Assembly: GCA_033398695.1 (NCBI GenBank)
Contig: CM065801.1
Span: 51,470,358-51,534,357, forward strand
Direction: 5' to 3'
Length of the DNA stretch: 64,000 nucleotides
Source: Orobanche coerulescens
Lineage: Eukaryota; Streptophyta; Magnoliopsida; Lamiales; Orobanchaceae
Shown: positions 1 to 10,683 of the stretch, one piece after another
Position numbering within the stretch: the stretch's first letter is position 1
Layout of the letters: the number at the start of each line of letters is the position of its first letter
Notes under the pieces: model-generated
The model's database searches: none
Told to the model about the DNA's origin: nothing
Seen by the model: the letters and a program-made list of their open reading frames with translations, nothing else
Translations under genes and position numbers: made by a program

Positions 1-674
1 TCGGTATCCGTTGCTCAGTCGTGGGAGGCAGATGTTAGACCGTATTTGTGATCGATTTACTGCTGGATATTTTAGAGAGCATCCCGGTGATGCGCTGAAG
101 GTCGCTAAGGTGTTGTGCGTCTGCTATTTGATATTCGGTGTGGATGGTTGGAAGCGTATTGCTGACAGGTGGTTGTGGACGTTGGTTTAAGACCATACTC
201 GGTGGGAGAATTCCATGAGGCTTATATTCATATCAGATATTGGTTACGTATTTGAGCGATGTTTCCACTGAGGTCCCCGCTGGTCTGGATCCGAGTTACC
301 ATTTTTATGGTAACATATACGCTATTATGGTACGTCCTCGTATTCATTAACTTAATTATATATTGAAACTCGTAATAAATATTTTTATTATTTCTTATGT
401 TGGGATTCAATTATTGTTTTCAGATATGGGCTTGCGAGGCTATACTTAGGCTCCAAATATGGGACCATGCTCGAAGCTTCTTTCATCCAGCGACCTCGTT
501 GTACACGCTGGAAGTTGAAGAAGCTGGGTCATGTTGCTTTTACCACATTCTTCGATGAAGAGGTAAGCAATTATAGGGTTTCAATACGTAAATACTCTTC
601 AGGATATTTAAGGTAATAATTAATGAAAATATATCATTGAATTGCATTTAGATTGATTGCTTTGAGGTGTTATC
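1..674 (+). pseudogene. 5' part of a DUF1985/Ulp1-type gene, split by element A
   Basis: Three exon-like blocks are visible. Block 1 (2-329) reads MLDRICDRFTAGYF and, after a frameshift near 205, YQILVTYLSDVSTEV, ending at a GTACGT donor. Block 2 (424-562) follows a TTTTCAG acceptor, has IWACEAI and, after another shift, TMLEASFIQRPRCTRWK, and ends at a GTAAGC donor. Block 3 starts at 652 after TTTAG and is cut at 674 by element A; it resumes at 60123 in the same frame (a TCT codon is rebuilt across the TSD). The weakly conserved order, a helical block, then a Pro-Trp-Gly-like site (TGG now TGA at about 216), then 'EAI...LGS', is that of DUF1985, a domain often fused to plant Ulp1-like proteases, many of them carried by Mutator-like elements. 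The TAA at about 188, the TGA and two frameshifts mark it as non-functional. The family name is inferred from sequence style, without a database search. Confidence 0.55.
670..674. repeat. Target-site duplication TTATC of element A, left copy
   Basis: TTATC directly precedes the TGTAATATCC start of the A 5' LTR and is repeated at 60118-60122 directly after the TGTTACA end of the A 3' LTR. The two copies are 59.4 kb apart because of the nested insertions. Confidence 0.93.
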
Positions 675-1198
675 TGTAATATCCGTAGTTTCTATTTTTA
701 ACAGTTTCTATTTTTGGGTGCATGTCTATTTTAACGACTCGCTTGTAACCATTTCGACGCTTTGAATCTATTTTGTTCTTGGTATTTTTCCATTTGGACG
801 AGTTTTAGATGTGTTTTTATGTAATATTCTTTATGTTATGATCTTATCGCATGTACGTTCGATTCTCGTAAAACTCGTTCGATTTTGTTGTTTCTTTGTT
901 CCCACGAGTCTGTTTGGTTGAGTTATACATGTTGTGAGTTTCGGTTTAATGATCCAACGCCATATCGTGATTTTCGAACGTTTGGGCCGTTCTGCAATTT
1001 TCTAAAGTTTGAAGGAGATTTACTTCCGTCGTCGAATTCCGAACCTTCGAGTAGTAGGAATTGTATTTTTTTCTAGCACTTAGATTCTTCGTCGGGAATA
1101 CTTCGTAACCATATATTCGGATTGTTAGCAGGTTCGGGTTTCAGTGTCGTTTGGGGCGGTTCGGACATCAGCCTTTCCAAACTGCTGTCCAGCAGGGT

Positions 1199-1281
1199 GT
1201 TACGGTCGTAACATCCCAGTGCTTACGGCCGTAATAGGCCTATTGTTATGGCCATAATAGGCTTGTCGTTATGGTCCTAAC
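1199..1281. repeat. A 5' LTR palindrome array, four units at exactly 23 bp
   Basis: Units of the TTACGGCCGTAA type start at 1200, 1223, 1246 and 1269. Unit 3 is TTATGGCCATAA: both CpGs are changed to TG/CA, so symmetry is kept, as expected from deamination on both strands. Confidence 0.9.
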
Positions 1282-2363
1282 GTCCCGCTGTTCTTAAAAC
1301 AGCAGGCAGAGGACATCAGTCCTCACTTGTTCCTTTTCATATTTTTTCCACGGGCGACACGAGAGTTCTTTCCAGGGGCGATTTTTACCACTTTCAATCT
1401 GTGTGTTCATCATCTTCCATCACCGTGATATCATGGTAGCATATTATCATCAACGAAATCATCCTACTCCGTCTGAGTTCAAGGTATTTCGGCTTAGAAC
1501 CCCAACTTTGTCAATTTTGGGGTTTTTTCGGGTTTTGCCTATTTAAACTCGAATTGTTCGTTTATGTTATGATAATTCTTATCGATTATTGTTATCGAGT
1601 GATTCCCAATCCATTTCCATTGGTGTTTGATCCATGAGTTGTCGATTCGGGGAGGTTTTGTGAAAACCCTCGCCCGTATTGATCGTACGTATATTGTTAT
1701 GGTTGGTAACTAGGGTTGTGGGCGTATTCCGTTCGGTTAATGATGTCGTTTAGGACTTATTCGTGTTAACCTTTCATTTAGGAGCGGTCGTGGTCACTCC
1801 AGGTCATTCCTAGCCCATCGTTTATTTTCCGCCTCGTTGAAGATGTCTCAAAAGACAAGTACTTTATATTTGTATGCATATTCTAGTATTTGATTTATGG
1901 CTTTCCGTGCATGTTGTGGTTGTGAATGCGTATGTTCACCCAGGGATGTCTGACGGGGCCTCTGGGGATACGTAGTGCCGTGTGTATACGTATCGTGAAC
2001 TGGGGTTAACCACCCAGGGATGGTCCGATGGGGCCTCTGCGGGATGCGGCGGCCGTGAGTCGTACCAACGGTTAACCTTTGAAATGTTTTGTTGGAGAAC
2101 TATGTTTTGTGCATGTGCACCATAATATTCCGGAATATAAATATTTTCTAAAATGACTTTTGGCGCATAATTCATTTGATTAGAATGGTAGTTCAAATGG
2201 ATTGTCCCTTAAATGGGGGAAATACTTTTGTATTTCACGTACAGGTCATGGAGGCGATCGGGCATGCGGACAGTACGAGGATGATGGGCAAGGGTGATTC
2301 TATTCAATGGCCGTTTGCTTGACATCTTGTCTTTTAGTTTTTATTAATTATGTCATTTGTTTT

Positions 2364-2377
2364 AGTACTCGAGTACT
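2364..2377. promoter_or_regulatory. 14-bp perfect palindrome AGTACTCGAGTACT in the A 5' LTR
   Basis: Perfect dyad with an XhoI core, about 230 bp before the LTR end. The same site lies at 59876-59889 (A 3' LTR) and 43407-43420 (E 3' LTR), with its 12-bp core at 34266-34277 and 59601-59612 (D) and 63828-63839 (H). Function unknown; a role in RNA dimerisation or in termination is possible. Confidence 0.85.
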
Positions 2378-2611
2378 TTCTTCTTTTGGACTTGTATTCA
2401 TTTGTGGACCCGGTTTGGGAAAGATTTTATTTATTACTGTCGGGTTCGGTCTATTTGTTTTGAATGTCTTAACATTGTGGAATCGTTTGTATGTTGATGA
2501 TGTTTGTCATCAGTCGTGATGTCGAGTTTGTGCGTTAGCCTGGTGGATTTCAAAGGGTTGGGTCCACGGCATTGTAATATGCCCTGAACGTCTCACGGGT
2601 GTTACAGAATA

Positions 2612-2623
2612 TGGTATCGGAGC
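2612..2623 (+). other. A primer-binding site, initiator tRNA-Met type
   Basis: TGGTATCGGAGC lies five bases after the LTR end. It differs by one base from the plant initiator-Met complement TGGTATCAGAGC, which D retains at 34495-34506. It would prime minus-strand synthesis. Confidence 0.9.
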
Positions 2624-2828
2624 TTAGGTTTATGGATAACTAGGCTGTCGGTTATTTGGGTCTAGTTGAGTGCCGTTTATGAACAGTATCACTACTATGC
2701 CATCATCTCAGTACGCCGGTGCTTGTGAGCTTTCCTAACTTGACTCGTTGCGTTATCCTGTGTTGTTCCTTTCTTAATATCGTGATACGTTTTGCGTTTG
2801 AACTGTACTCACTAGTTACTTTTTCAAA

Positions 2829-3930
2829 ATGCCTGTTGGTAGAGGACGCGGACGCGGTCGCGGACGCGGTAGGGGATGTGGCGCATCCAGTGGGACGGCC
2901 ATGTACAATAGTTGTGAGGCTGGTTCGGCAATGCCGCCTTTGTCGAACAGTGTTCAGCCTAGTGCCGAATATTAGCAGGATCAGTCTGCTGGCTTCGGTA
3001 ATGCTAATGATAACGTCGGGGTAGCTAACATTCCACAACAAGTAGCGAATCAGATGGCGCTACTAAATCAGGCGGTCCTGGTTAATCAAGCTAATGCTAC
3101 TTTGGTTCCGCCTACTGGTTCTGGTACCGACAAGTTGCTTCAGGATGTGATTCGTATATGTCCTCCACAGTTCAATGGTACTTTCGACCCTTCTGGTTGG
3201 GAGAGTTGGATATTTGAGATGGAAAAAGTATTCGAGGCAGCGAACTGCTCCGAGGAGAGGAAAGTACCAATTGCTCAGTACTTTCTCGCCAAGGAGGCGG
3301 CAACGTGGTGGCAGGAACTGAAACCGCGTGACCGGTCAGCTACGTGGGATGAGTTCTGGGAATTGATGGAGGCTGAGTATTGTTCGTGGCCAGTGAAAGA
3401 GGGAAGGATTCGAGCCTTCTTCGAGGCGAAACTTCAGGATGTTCCCATCTCTCAAGCAATCAAAGATTATAATCAGCAGTTACACTATATGAGAAATCAG
3501 GTCTGGGATGAACAGGACAAGATCTGCCACTTCGACATGCGGATGAAACTGAGGGTTCGCCACAATATATCAGGCCTTGGGTGTACGACTTTGAAAGACT
3601 ATCAAAACAAGGCGATGGCCTATGGGATGTCTTTTTCCGCGACGGAGGTGGCAGCAGAGGGTAAGAATCAAAAGACTTCCAGTCAGTTTTCAGGAAGTAA
3701 GTTTGGCAGGCATCATAAGACTCAGTCTGGTTCGCAAGCCTTTGGGAATCAGTCTCCGTCATTTGGGCGAGGCCATGGCTCTAAGTCTGCTCCGACTGTT
3801 CCTGCTCGTGGTCATACTTGTTTTAACTGTGGTTGTCTGGGACATATGATGAGTCAATGTGACAATCCGCCGCTGTAGTGTCATAATTGTGGTCATTTGG
3901 GGCATCGTGCTGTGTACTGTGGAGATGCGA
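2829..3930 (+). pseudogene. gag: A gag polyprotein part
   Basis: Gag forms the particle that packages element RNA. I place the start at ATG 2829, upstream of the longest open stretch, because that frame opens with an Arg-Gly repeat (MPVGRGRGRGR) and runs in phase into the gag core; D has an equivalent GRGRG start. A TAG at 2973 (EY*QDQ, probably from CAG) interrupts it. The capsid-like core includes WESWIFEMEKVF, FLAKEAATWWQELKP and MRMKLRVRHNISG. Zinc knuckle 1 is CFNCGCLGHMMSQC (about 3820-3861). A TAG at 3876-3878 separates it from knuckle 2, CHNCGHLGHRAVYC. The residues match the Retrotrans_gag family in style. The protein is not made intact. Confidence 0.85.
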
Positions 3931-5698
3931 GTCGGGCACCAATTACTCAAGCATCGGCCCCGGATATGAGAGTACCGAGCGTGAATCAGGCTCCGACTGC
4001 TAATCAGCCTCCGCAGAGTTTCGGCAGAGGTCGATGATGTGGACAGTTTTCTAGAGAAGGAGCGTCTAATGCGGAGTCTGTTCCGTCCCGTGTGTATGAG
4101 AGGAGACAAGGTGGAGATCCTAACGCGACAGTGGCTACAAGTATCGTTCACATCATTGACCATCAAGTTTTCGTGCTATTCGATTCTGGTGCTACACATT
4201 CTTTCATCTCTTTGGATTATGTGCGTCGTCTGCATGTTGATTGACTAGTTGCATGTGAACCGTTTATTGTTAAACTGCCTAGTGGATATAGTATTGTGGG
4301 GGATCGTGAGGTTAGAGATTTTCCGGTGAGTATCGCAGGGAGGGCTTGGTCTTCTAATCTGATTGTGATAGACATAAAGGATGAGGATTTGATCCTCGAT
4401 GAGGATTGGTTGGATCGACATGGGGCGATTATGAATTATAGAGCGAGAACCATTTTGATATTAGCTTCCGACGGTACTGAACATTCCTTTGTGGGACGCA
4501 AATGGAGTATTCAGAGATTCTTGATCAGCGCTATGAAAGCGGTGAAACTCCTTCGAGGAGGTTGCACTGGTTACTGGTGTTATGCTTTGAGATGGAAGAA
4601 GGGGGAGTCAAGCTCTCGTCTATTCCGATAGTAAATGAGTATCCTGACGTTTTTCCAGATGAGTTGCCGTGTTTGCCAGAAGACCGCGAGGTTGAGTTCA
4701 CCATTGATTTAGAGCCGAGTGCGGCCCCGATTTTGAAAATGCCATACCGTCTGGCGTCTGCCGAGATGCTTGAGTTGAAGAAATAGTTGGAAGAGTTACT
4801 AGACACAGGTTACATTTAACCGAGTGCTTCGTCTTGGGGCGAACCAGTCTTGTTTATGAAGAAGAATGATGGATCACTGCATTTATGCAGCGACTACCGA
4901 AAGTTGAACAAAGTCACCATCAAAAACAAGTATCCGCTCCCGAGGATTGACGACTTATTTGACCAATTGCAGGGAGCGACTGTGTTCTCGAAGATTGATT
5001 TGAGATCGGGATATTACCAACTCCGAGTGAAGGATTCCGATATTCCGAAGACGGCCTTTCGAACGAGATATGACCATTACGAGTTTATGGTTATGCCGTT
5101 CGGGCTAACCAACGCCCCATGCAGCTAATGAACAAGGTCTTTATCGAATATCTCGATAAGTGTGTAGTCGTCTTTATCAATGATATTCTGATTTACTCGA
5201 GGAGCGAGGAGGAGTATGCACGTCATCTGCATATCGTGTTGGAAATCTTGAGAACTCAGCGCCTTTATGCGAAGTTCTCAAAGTGTGAGTTTTGGTTGCT
5301 GGAGGTTATGTTTCTCGGTCACGTGATCTCGGCCGAGGGTGTTCGTGTGGACCCACACAAGATAGTGGCAATGTTGGATTGGGCACTGCCCAAGAACGTG
5401 AAATCCGTAGTTTTCTGGGTTTGGCGGGGTATTAACGAAGGCTTGTCGAGGGGTTCTCTAAATTCGCTCGGCCGCTTACTCAGTTGTTGCAGAAGTCAGA
5501 GAAGTTCGTGTAGATAGATGAGAGGCAGAAGAGTTTCGAAGAGTTGAAGGAGCAGTTGACTATCGCTCCCGTCTTAGCCTTACCGTGCGGTAATGAGGGC
5601 TTTTCAGTTTATAGCGATGCCTCAGGCCAAGGACTTGGATGTGTACTCATGCAGCATGGAAAGACGATTGCTTATGCTTCCCGTCAGTTGAAACCGTA
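3879..5698 (+). pseudogene. pol: A pol, first piece: protease, RT and start of RNase H
   Basis: After the second zinc knuckle comes an aspartic protease with active-site DSGATHSF (about 4180), then [19 protein letters not shown] and the RT. RT blocks are [20 protein letters not shown] (about 4893), [13 protein letters not shown] and [10 protein letters not shown]. The catalytic box reads FINDIL, so the first aspartate of the usual F/YxDD box is Asn (AAT at 5179-5181), and about 10 bases are lost just before it (about 5117). The RNase H start [15 protein letters not shown] is present. Stops (for example at 4035, 4242, 4783, 4817 and 5514) and frameshifts near 4600, 5117 and 5410 break the frame. 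It ends where solo LTR F enters. Confidence 0.88.
5694..5698. repeat. Target-site duplication CCGTA of solo LTR F (second copy 8338-8342)
   Basis: CCGTA flanks the TGTAATACCC...TGTTACA insertion. Removing F and one copy rejoins the RNase H coding sequence of A in frame (KPY then [10 protein letters not shown]). Confidence 0.92.
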
Positions 5699-8337
5699 TG
5701 TAATACCCGGTTGTAATTCATTCATTTTCATTCAGTAATTATCAGTCTGTAATTGTCACTCAGTAATTCTCACTCGTTAATAATCACTCATCATTCTTGA
5801 CTCATTCATTGGAGTTCACGGTTGGCATGTTGTAATCGTATATCAGTTACCGATCGGCATGTCATCTCCGTTTAGAGATCGACGGGAGTATTATTATTTT
5901 TCATCGTGATTGGTAGTCGTACTGGGAGCATCATCCGTGGCTTGTGTTAGACTTGTTCATTTTCACATTCGTATGTTATGTCGGATCATTCATCAGTCGT
6001 ATCGTGGAATCGGAGTTATCGGAATTTTCAACTTGGCCAGCATCGAGTTACGGCCGTAAGGACTTTGGGTTACGGCCGTAACAAGGGTTCGTGTTTCGTG
6101 CCATTTTGGACGAAAGGGACTTACGGCCGTAAGGTCCTGTGGTACGGCCGTAAGTTGAGCAGTGCACGGCCGTAAGGTCGGCCGCTGACGGCCAGACGCG
6201 TCTAGCGTGCTACCGAGACATTTTGGCGAAGGTGAGTTACGGCCGTAAGGATGGTGAGATACTACCGTAAGTGGTGTTCGTAAATTTTGGTTGTTGTCGA
6301 CCAAGGGTGACTTACGGCCGTAAGGGTTGCGGCATACGGCCGTAAGTCGGGAAGGTACGGCCAGTAAGGCTTGGCCGATTCTGGCCAGACGTGTGGCGGT
6401 GGTGCCTGGTCATTTCGACGAAGAGGGCTTACGCCCGTAAGATTGGCCGGTTACGGCCGTATCATCCGAGTTACGGCCGTAAGGGTGTCGACGGATGTTT
6501 TTGACGAAGGCGGGTTACGCCCGTAACTCAGATCGATTCTGGCCGTAAGTCTGCTGCGAGCTTTGGACGAAGCCGAGTTACGGCCGTACGAGTTGGCCGG
6601 TTACGGCCGTAAGGCCGTTGACTTGGAAAGTTACGGCCGTAAGAGGGCCGAGTTACGGCCGTAACTTCCGGCAGTACTTAATGAGTTGGCCGGGTCATTT
6701 CACCTCACTTTTTCATTTTTCCTTCTTCATCCGAGAGAGAGTGTTGAGAGAGTGATTTCATCATCATCAATCACTTGAGTGTGTAATCTTCATCATCTTC
6801 ATTCCTTTGGGAAGCTTGGATACTCGTTATAACTCGTGTTCATCGGATCGAAGTGGTTGGATCTTCAAGAGGTAATTTCTTCAACACCTTGGATTTCGAT
6901 TTTGTGTCGAGATATAATGTTTTGGACGATATAATCATGTTATATGAAGGGATACGTTTATGATTATGAGTTTGTATAAGGATTCATTGGATTATTGAGA
7001 GATTTATTCAAGAACACTTTGAATATCGAGTTGGATTTGGGGATTTCCGATTAATAGTTGTTATAATCACGTTTTTGGATATTCTTAACGGACTATTGAT
7101 CGTATTGGAGATGTTTTATTGAATTGGAAGCACTTCTTGGGGATTTGAGATTGGTATTGTTGAGGTTTAGTTGTAATCAATCGAAGTTGGACTCAAAGTG
7201 TTCGATATAATGCCCCTATGAACTTGGTTTAATCGTATCGACGTCTTGAGTTCGTTAGATTCGTGTTTAATTCGTTTATTAATCGGATTGTTGGTAATTA
7301 TTGTTATTCAAGGTTGTTGAGCGATCGGTATCTTGGTTAGGACGTTGTTCGTGGACGGACATTCTTCATCGGTATTGTGTAAGTTAAATCTTACTCGGTT
7401 AAAAGGATACTCATCCCTTTTGCTGTTGATTGCTCATAATCATAATTCATTCATCATAATAATAATCATTTTGAGACTTGTAATTGTCGAATAATCATTT
7501 CATTCACGAGGAACGACGGTTCCAAATCAATTCATTGGGTTATCAATCACATCACTATTACTTTCATATCGGTGAGTCATCTTGGCCTTGTCTAATTATT
7601 ATTCATTGATATTCATCATGGTCATTCTCGTTCATGTGACCTTCCGGGTTCATATTGCGTGGCCGGGTGTGGCTGTGTGGAATTTTTAGTCGGGCACATG
7701 ATGGTCATGTATTGGGTTCACCGATACATCGGACCGTGCACACGGTAACGCTTACCTCCGTGAGACTAATTAGGTACAAGGACGGGTGTGTCCGGACATT
7801 CGTCTTGTACACTTGCACAGGACATTACGGGCGTACTATGATGCTCCTCTTCAGCGTAATTCATAATTAAGAATATTTCATCACTTCAGTTAATTCATGA
7901 TTGTGTAATTTCAACTCTTGAGGATTGTTGTTACAGTAATCGACCGTTGGGGATTTTGATTTCGTGTCACGGCAAGGCAAAGGCACGGAAGAGCATGTCG
8001 ACGCGACGAGTCCTGATGATACTAGTAGGGGGCCCTACCATTCCGTTTGTTCAGTCATTTTCAGTCATTTCAGTTATTTCTGTCACTTGTATTTTCCGCT
8101 GCAAATTCCGTTTGTAATGTTTATTTATTCAGGGTGGTGTATTTTATCTTCATATAAAATACACTAGTATTCGGTATTGTCCTGGTGTGTTGTACTTAAA
8201 CTCCTCATCGGAGTACTTGGTAATATAATGTGGTTCGGTACTACGATTATATTATTTAATTCATCATTTTCATTGCCTGGTGGGTCCCAGTCGGGGATTC
8301 ACGGCACTGTAATATCCGCCTAGTTTGGGGTGTTACA
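5699..8337 (+). mobile_element. Solo LTR F (2639 bp) of a gypsy family related to A, D, E and H
   Basis: Starts TGTAATACCC and ends GGGGTGTTACA between perfect CCGTA duplications. It has no primer site, no gag-pol and no internal LTR boundary, so it is a solo LTR left by recombination between the two LTRs of a full element. The terminal 60 bp (GGTCCCAG...CACGGCACTGTAATATCC) resemble the LTR tails of A and E. Contents: short ATTCATTCA-like repeats at the start, a large palindrome array (6048-6664), T/C-rich leader-like sequence at 6700-6800, an AGAG|GTAATT donor-like site (about 6870), then AT-rich sequence. No protein-coding region is credible. Confidence 0.88.
6048..6664. repeat. F palindrome array: about 21 TTACGGCCGTAA units in groups
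   Basis: Full or decayed units start at 6048, 6070; 6121, 6142, 6164, 6186; 6237, 6259; 6312, 6334, 6355, 6379; 6429, 6451, 6471; 6515, 6537; 6578, 6601, 6631 and 6653. Within groups the step is mostly 21-23 bp. Groups are separated by spacers that repeatedly contain a TTTTGGACGAAG-like motif (about 6108, 6221, 6412, 6500 and 6563). The array stops about 35 bp before a T/C-rich leader. Confidence 0.9.
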
Positions 8338-9309
8338 CCGTATGAGTTGAATTATCCTACACATGATCTTGAGTTGGCTGTAGTTGTGTTTGCGTTGAAG
8401 ATTTGGCGTGATTACTTGTATGGCTCATCGTGTCAGATTTTCACCGATCACAAGAGCCTTAAATGTATATTCACATTGAAAGAACTGAATAAAGGTGGCT
8501 GGAGCTAATCAAGGATTACGATCTCGAGATCCTTTATCATCCGGGCAAGGCAAATGTGGTGGCAGATGCCTTGAGTCGGAAGTCGGTATCGCTTCGGGCA
8601 CTTGAGTTACCACAGGTCAGCCAGGGCTCCAGCAAGAGTTGATGGGGTTGAGTATTGAGGTTGTGTTACCAGAGAATGATGGGCGTTTGTGTGCCCTTGA
8701 GATTTCTTCGTCGCTGGTGGACGACATTAAATCGAGACAGTTAGAAGATCCGATGTTTATTCAACTCCGTGAGAATGTGGTTAAGGGGAAAGCCCCGGGA
8801 TTTGTGATTCACGAAGATGGCGTGTTGAGATTCCAAGATCGGCTGTGTATTCCGAATAACTTGGAATTGAGACAGGGCATTATGCGGGAGGCTCATGCAT
8901 CACCTTACTCAGTTCATCCGGGCTCGAGTAAAATGTATAAGGATTTGAGGAAGAACTTTTTGGTGGAATGACATGAAGAATGAGGTGGTTCAGTTTGTGG
9001 CTAAGTGTTTCACTTGTCAGCAAGTCAAAATCGAACATCAGCGGCCATCCGGGTTGTTGAAACCACTTCCCGTCCCAGAATGGAAGTGGGAGGACGTCTC
9101 TATGGATTTTGTCACGAAATTGCCGAGGACGAAGACGGGAATGAACATGGTATGGGTGATCGTGGATCGACTAACTAAGTCGGCACATTTTCTGGGCATC
9201 AAGGAAACTTGGGGTCCAGAAAAATTGGCTCGTATTTTTATTGCGCAGATCGTGAGGCTTCATGGTACACCGAAAACTATTATTTCGGACAAGGGTGGTC
9301 GGTTTGTAT
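8338..9309 (+). pseudogene. pol: A pol, second piece: rest of RNase H and first part of integrase
   Basis: Continues RNase H with [30 protein letters not shown] and [15 protein letters not shown], then the integrase zinc region (H...H about 8900, [14 protein letters not shown] about 9011) and the first catalytic Asp in [19 protein letters not shown]. The second catalytic Asp survives in IISDKGGRF, where kin have SDRDGRF. Frameshifts lie near 8490, 8615 and 8962 (FLVE instead of FWWN). Interrupted at 9309 by copia element G, and continued at 17350. Confidence 0.87.
9305..9309. repeat. Target-site duplication TGTAT of element G (second copy 17345-17349)
   Basis: TGTAT lies on both sides of the TGTTAGGG...CCAACA insertion. 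Integrase codons of A continue across it (GRFV then SHLWEAVHK). Confidence 0.92.
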
Positions 9310-10683
9310 TGTTAGGGTTGTATACGTCAAAGCATACTTTATGCTTGTATTACCTAATTTACCGGTCTTTATCTTTGAGAATATTTAATTTATTTATCAC
9401 ATATTATGCCTATTTATTCACGCTATGGTTATGCAAAAGTAGTCTAAATTACTTTATATTGTAGATAATGTGGTGTGTCGTGTCACACAGAAGATCACAT
9501 TATCGGTTCCTTATATAGTAATATTTAGTTCACAACCTATATAACATTAGACCGTTGTGTAAGAGGTTGTAGTATATGCTTGAGATTGGTTGGTCTTGAC
9601 CATTAGCATATATTAGCATATTCGGTATACGTTGAACAGGATCGAGGTGAGATAGATTCTTCTGTACTGACTATAAGAAGAACGTACATCTCGGACAATT
9701 ATTATTTCTTAATTCTAGTGATTAATATTTAATTATATATATTTAATATTTATTGCTTTGATTTATCGTGGGTGAGAGCCACAATGATTGACTCAATATG
9801 CTCGATATTTTGGGCAATAGAAATCGTGTCCCGACCAGTCGGGTTGATCATGTCCCTTGAGGCACTCGAAAGGATTATTATATTAAACCCTGCAGGTGGA
9901 ATTAATTTTCCGATATAATGATAAAGATCGAGTGGTATACTCATGTATAATATATTAATTAAAAGATGTCAGTAGCTTAAATTAATTAATGGACATGGAA
10001 TATCTTAAATACGGGAAATAATTAATTCAAAAAAGAGCCCAATTTCGTAATTTGGGATTTTGGTAGAAAGTGCAATATCAACCTTTTTTAGTGGACTAAG
10101 TTGATATTTAATAGAGTCATTATATTAGGAAGAGTTCTAATATAGGACTACAAGGGAGGACGATTTTCTCAGCATTATTGTCCAAGAAAATTGATTTTTT
10201 TGTGTATGTGTCTAATTGTGGATCTTGACTTGTGTCTTGGATTCCATAATTTAGTTAACACAATATTTTTTTAAAATACCAAAATATTCAAGAAAAATAG
10301 AGAGAACAAAAAATCGTGAGTTTCTTGAGAAGAAAATTCGGCCGATCCCTTTGCAGTCCAAGTTTAGTCCGGTAGATTATTGCCCACACGACATCCGGAC
10401 ATATGCGGGATATACTATAGAAGATCTTGAGGTATAAATACAAGAACATCGGAGAGGAGTACGAAGAAGAGATAAATCGACCAAAAGAGATCTTCTACCA
10501 CTTCGCGTGAAAGGTACAAATTACCGACTCCCATGCATAAATATATGTATTTAATTATTTATTAATCTGTTTAGTTAATTAATTGACAAGCCTAAATAGA
10601 TCTGGTTTTTATGTTGGTTAGTTTATAAAATCTTTCTTAAACTTTTTCGCCAACTCGCTTCCGCTGCGTTTTATATTCCAACA
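9310..10683 (+). repeat. G 5' LTR (1374 bp), lacking its TATA segment
   Basis: TGTTAGGGTTGTATACGTC to TATATTCCAACA. Compared with the 3' LTR it lacks a 76-bp block (16731-16806 in the 3' copy) holding the only good TATA box, plus shorter AT insertions near 16280 and 16370. Otherwise the copies differ at scattered bases. Confidence 0.92.

Larger units (their letters stand above)
675..2606 (+). repeat. A 5' LTR (1932 bp)
   Basis: Runs from TGTAATATCCGTAG to the TGTTACA that precedes the primer site, and matches the 3' LTR pieces at 27364-27796, 31893-33158 and 59826-60117 along its length. Landmarks in order: palindrome array (1199-1281), T/C-rich leader, AAG|GTATTT donor-like site (about 1480), decayed GC donor (AGACAAGT, about 1855), duplicated CACCCAGGGAT modules (about 1935 and 2010), decayed acceptor (about 2240), perfect palindrome (2364-2377), and the U5-like tail ending CTGAACGTCTCACGGGTGTTACA (split here only for reference). 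No clear TATA box. Confidence 0.92.

Noticed and set aside
2703..3041. Minus-strand open frame across the gag start of A
   Set aside because: Shadow of the Arg-Gly repeat coding region read in reverse.
5699..8337. F as a complete small retrotransposon or TRIM
   Set aside because: No internal LTR repeat, primer site or purine tract within it. A single LTR flanked by CCGTA explains it fully.
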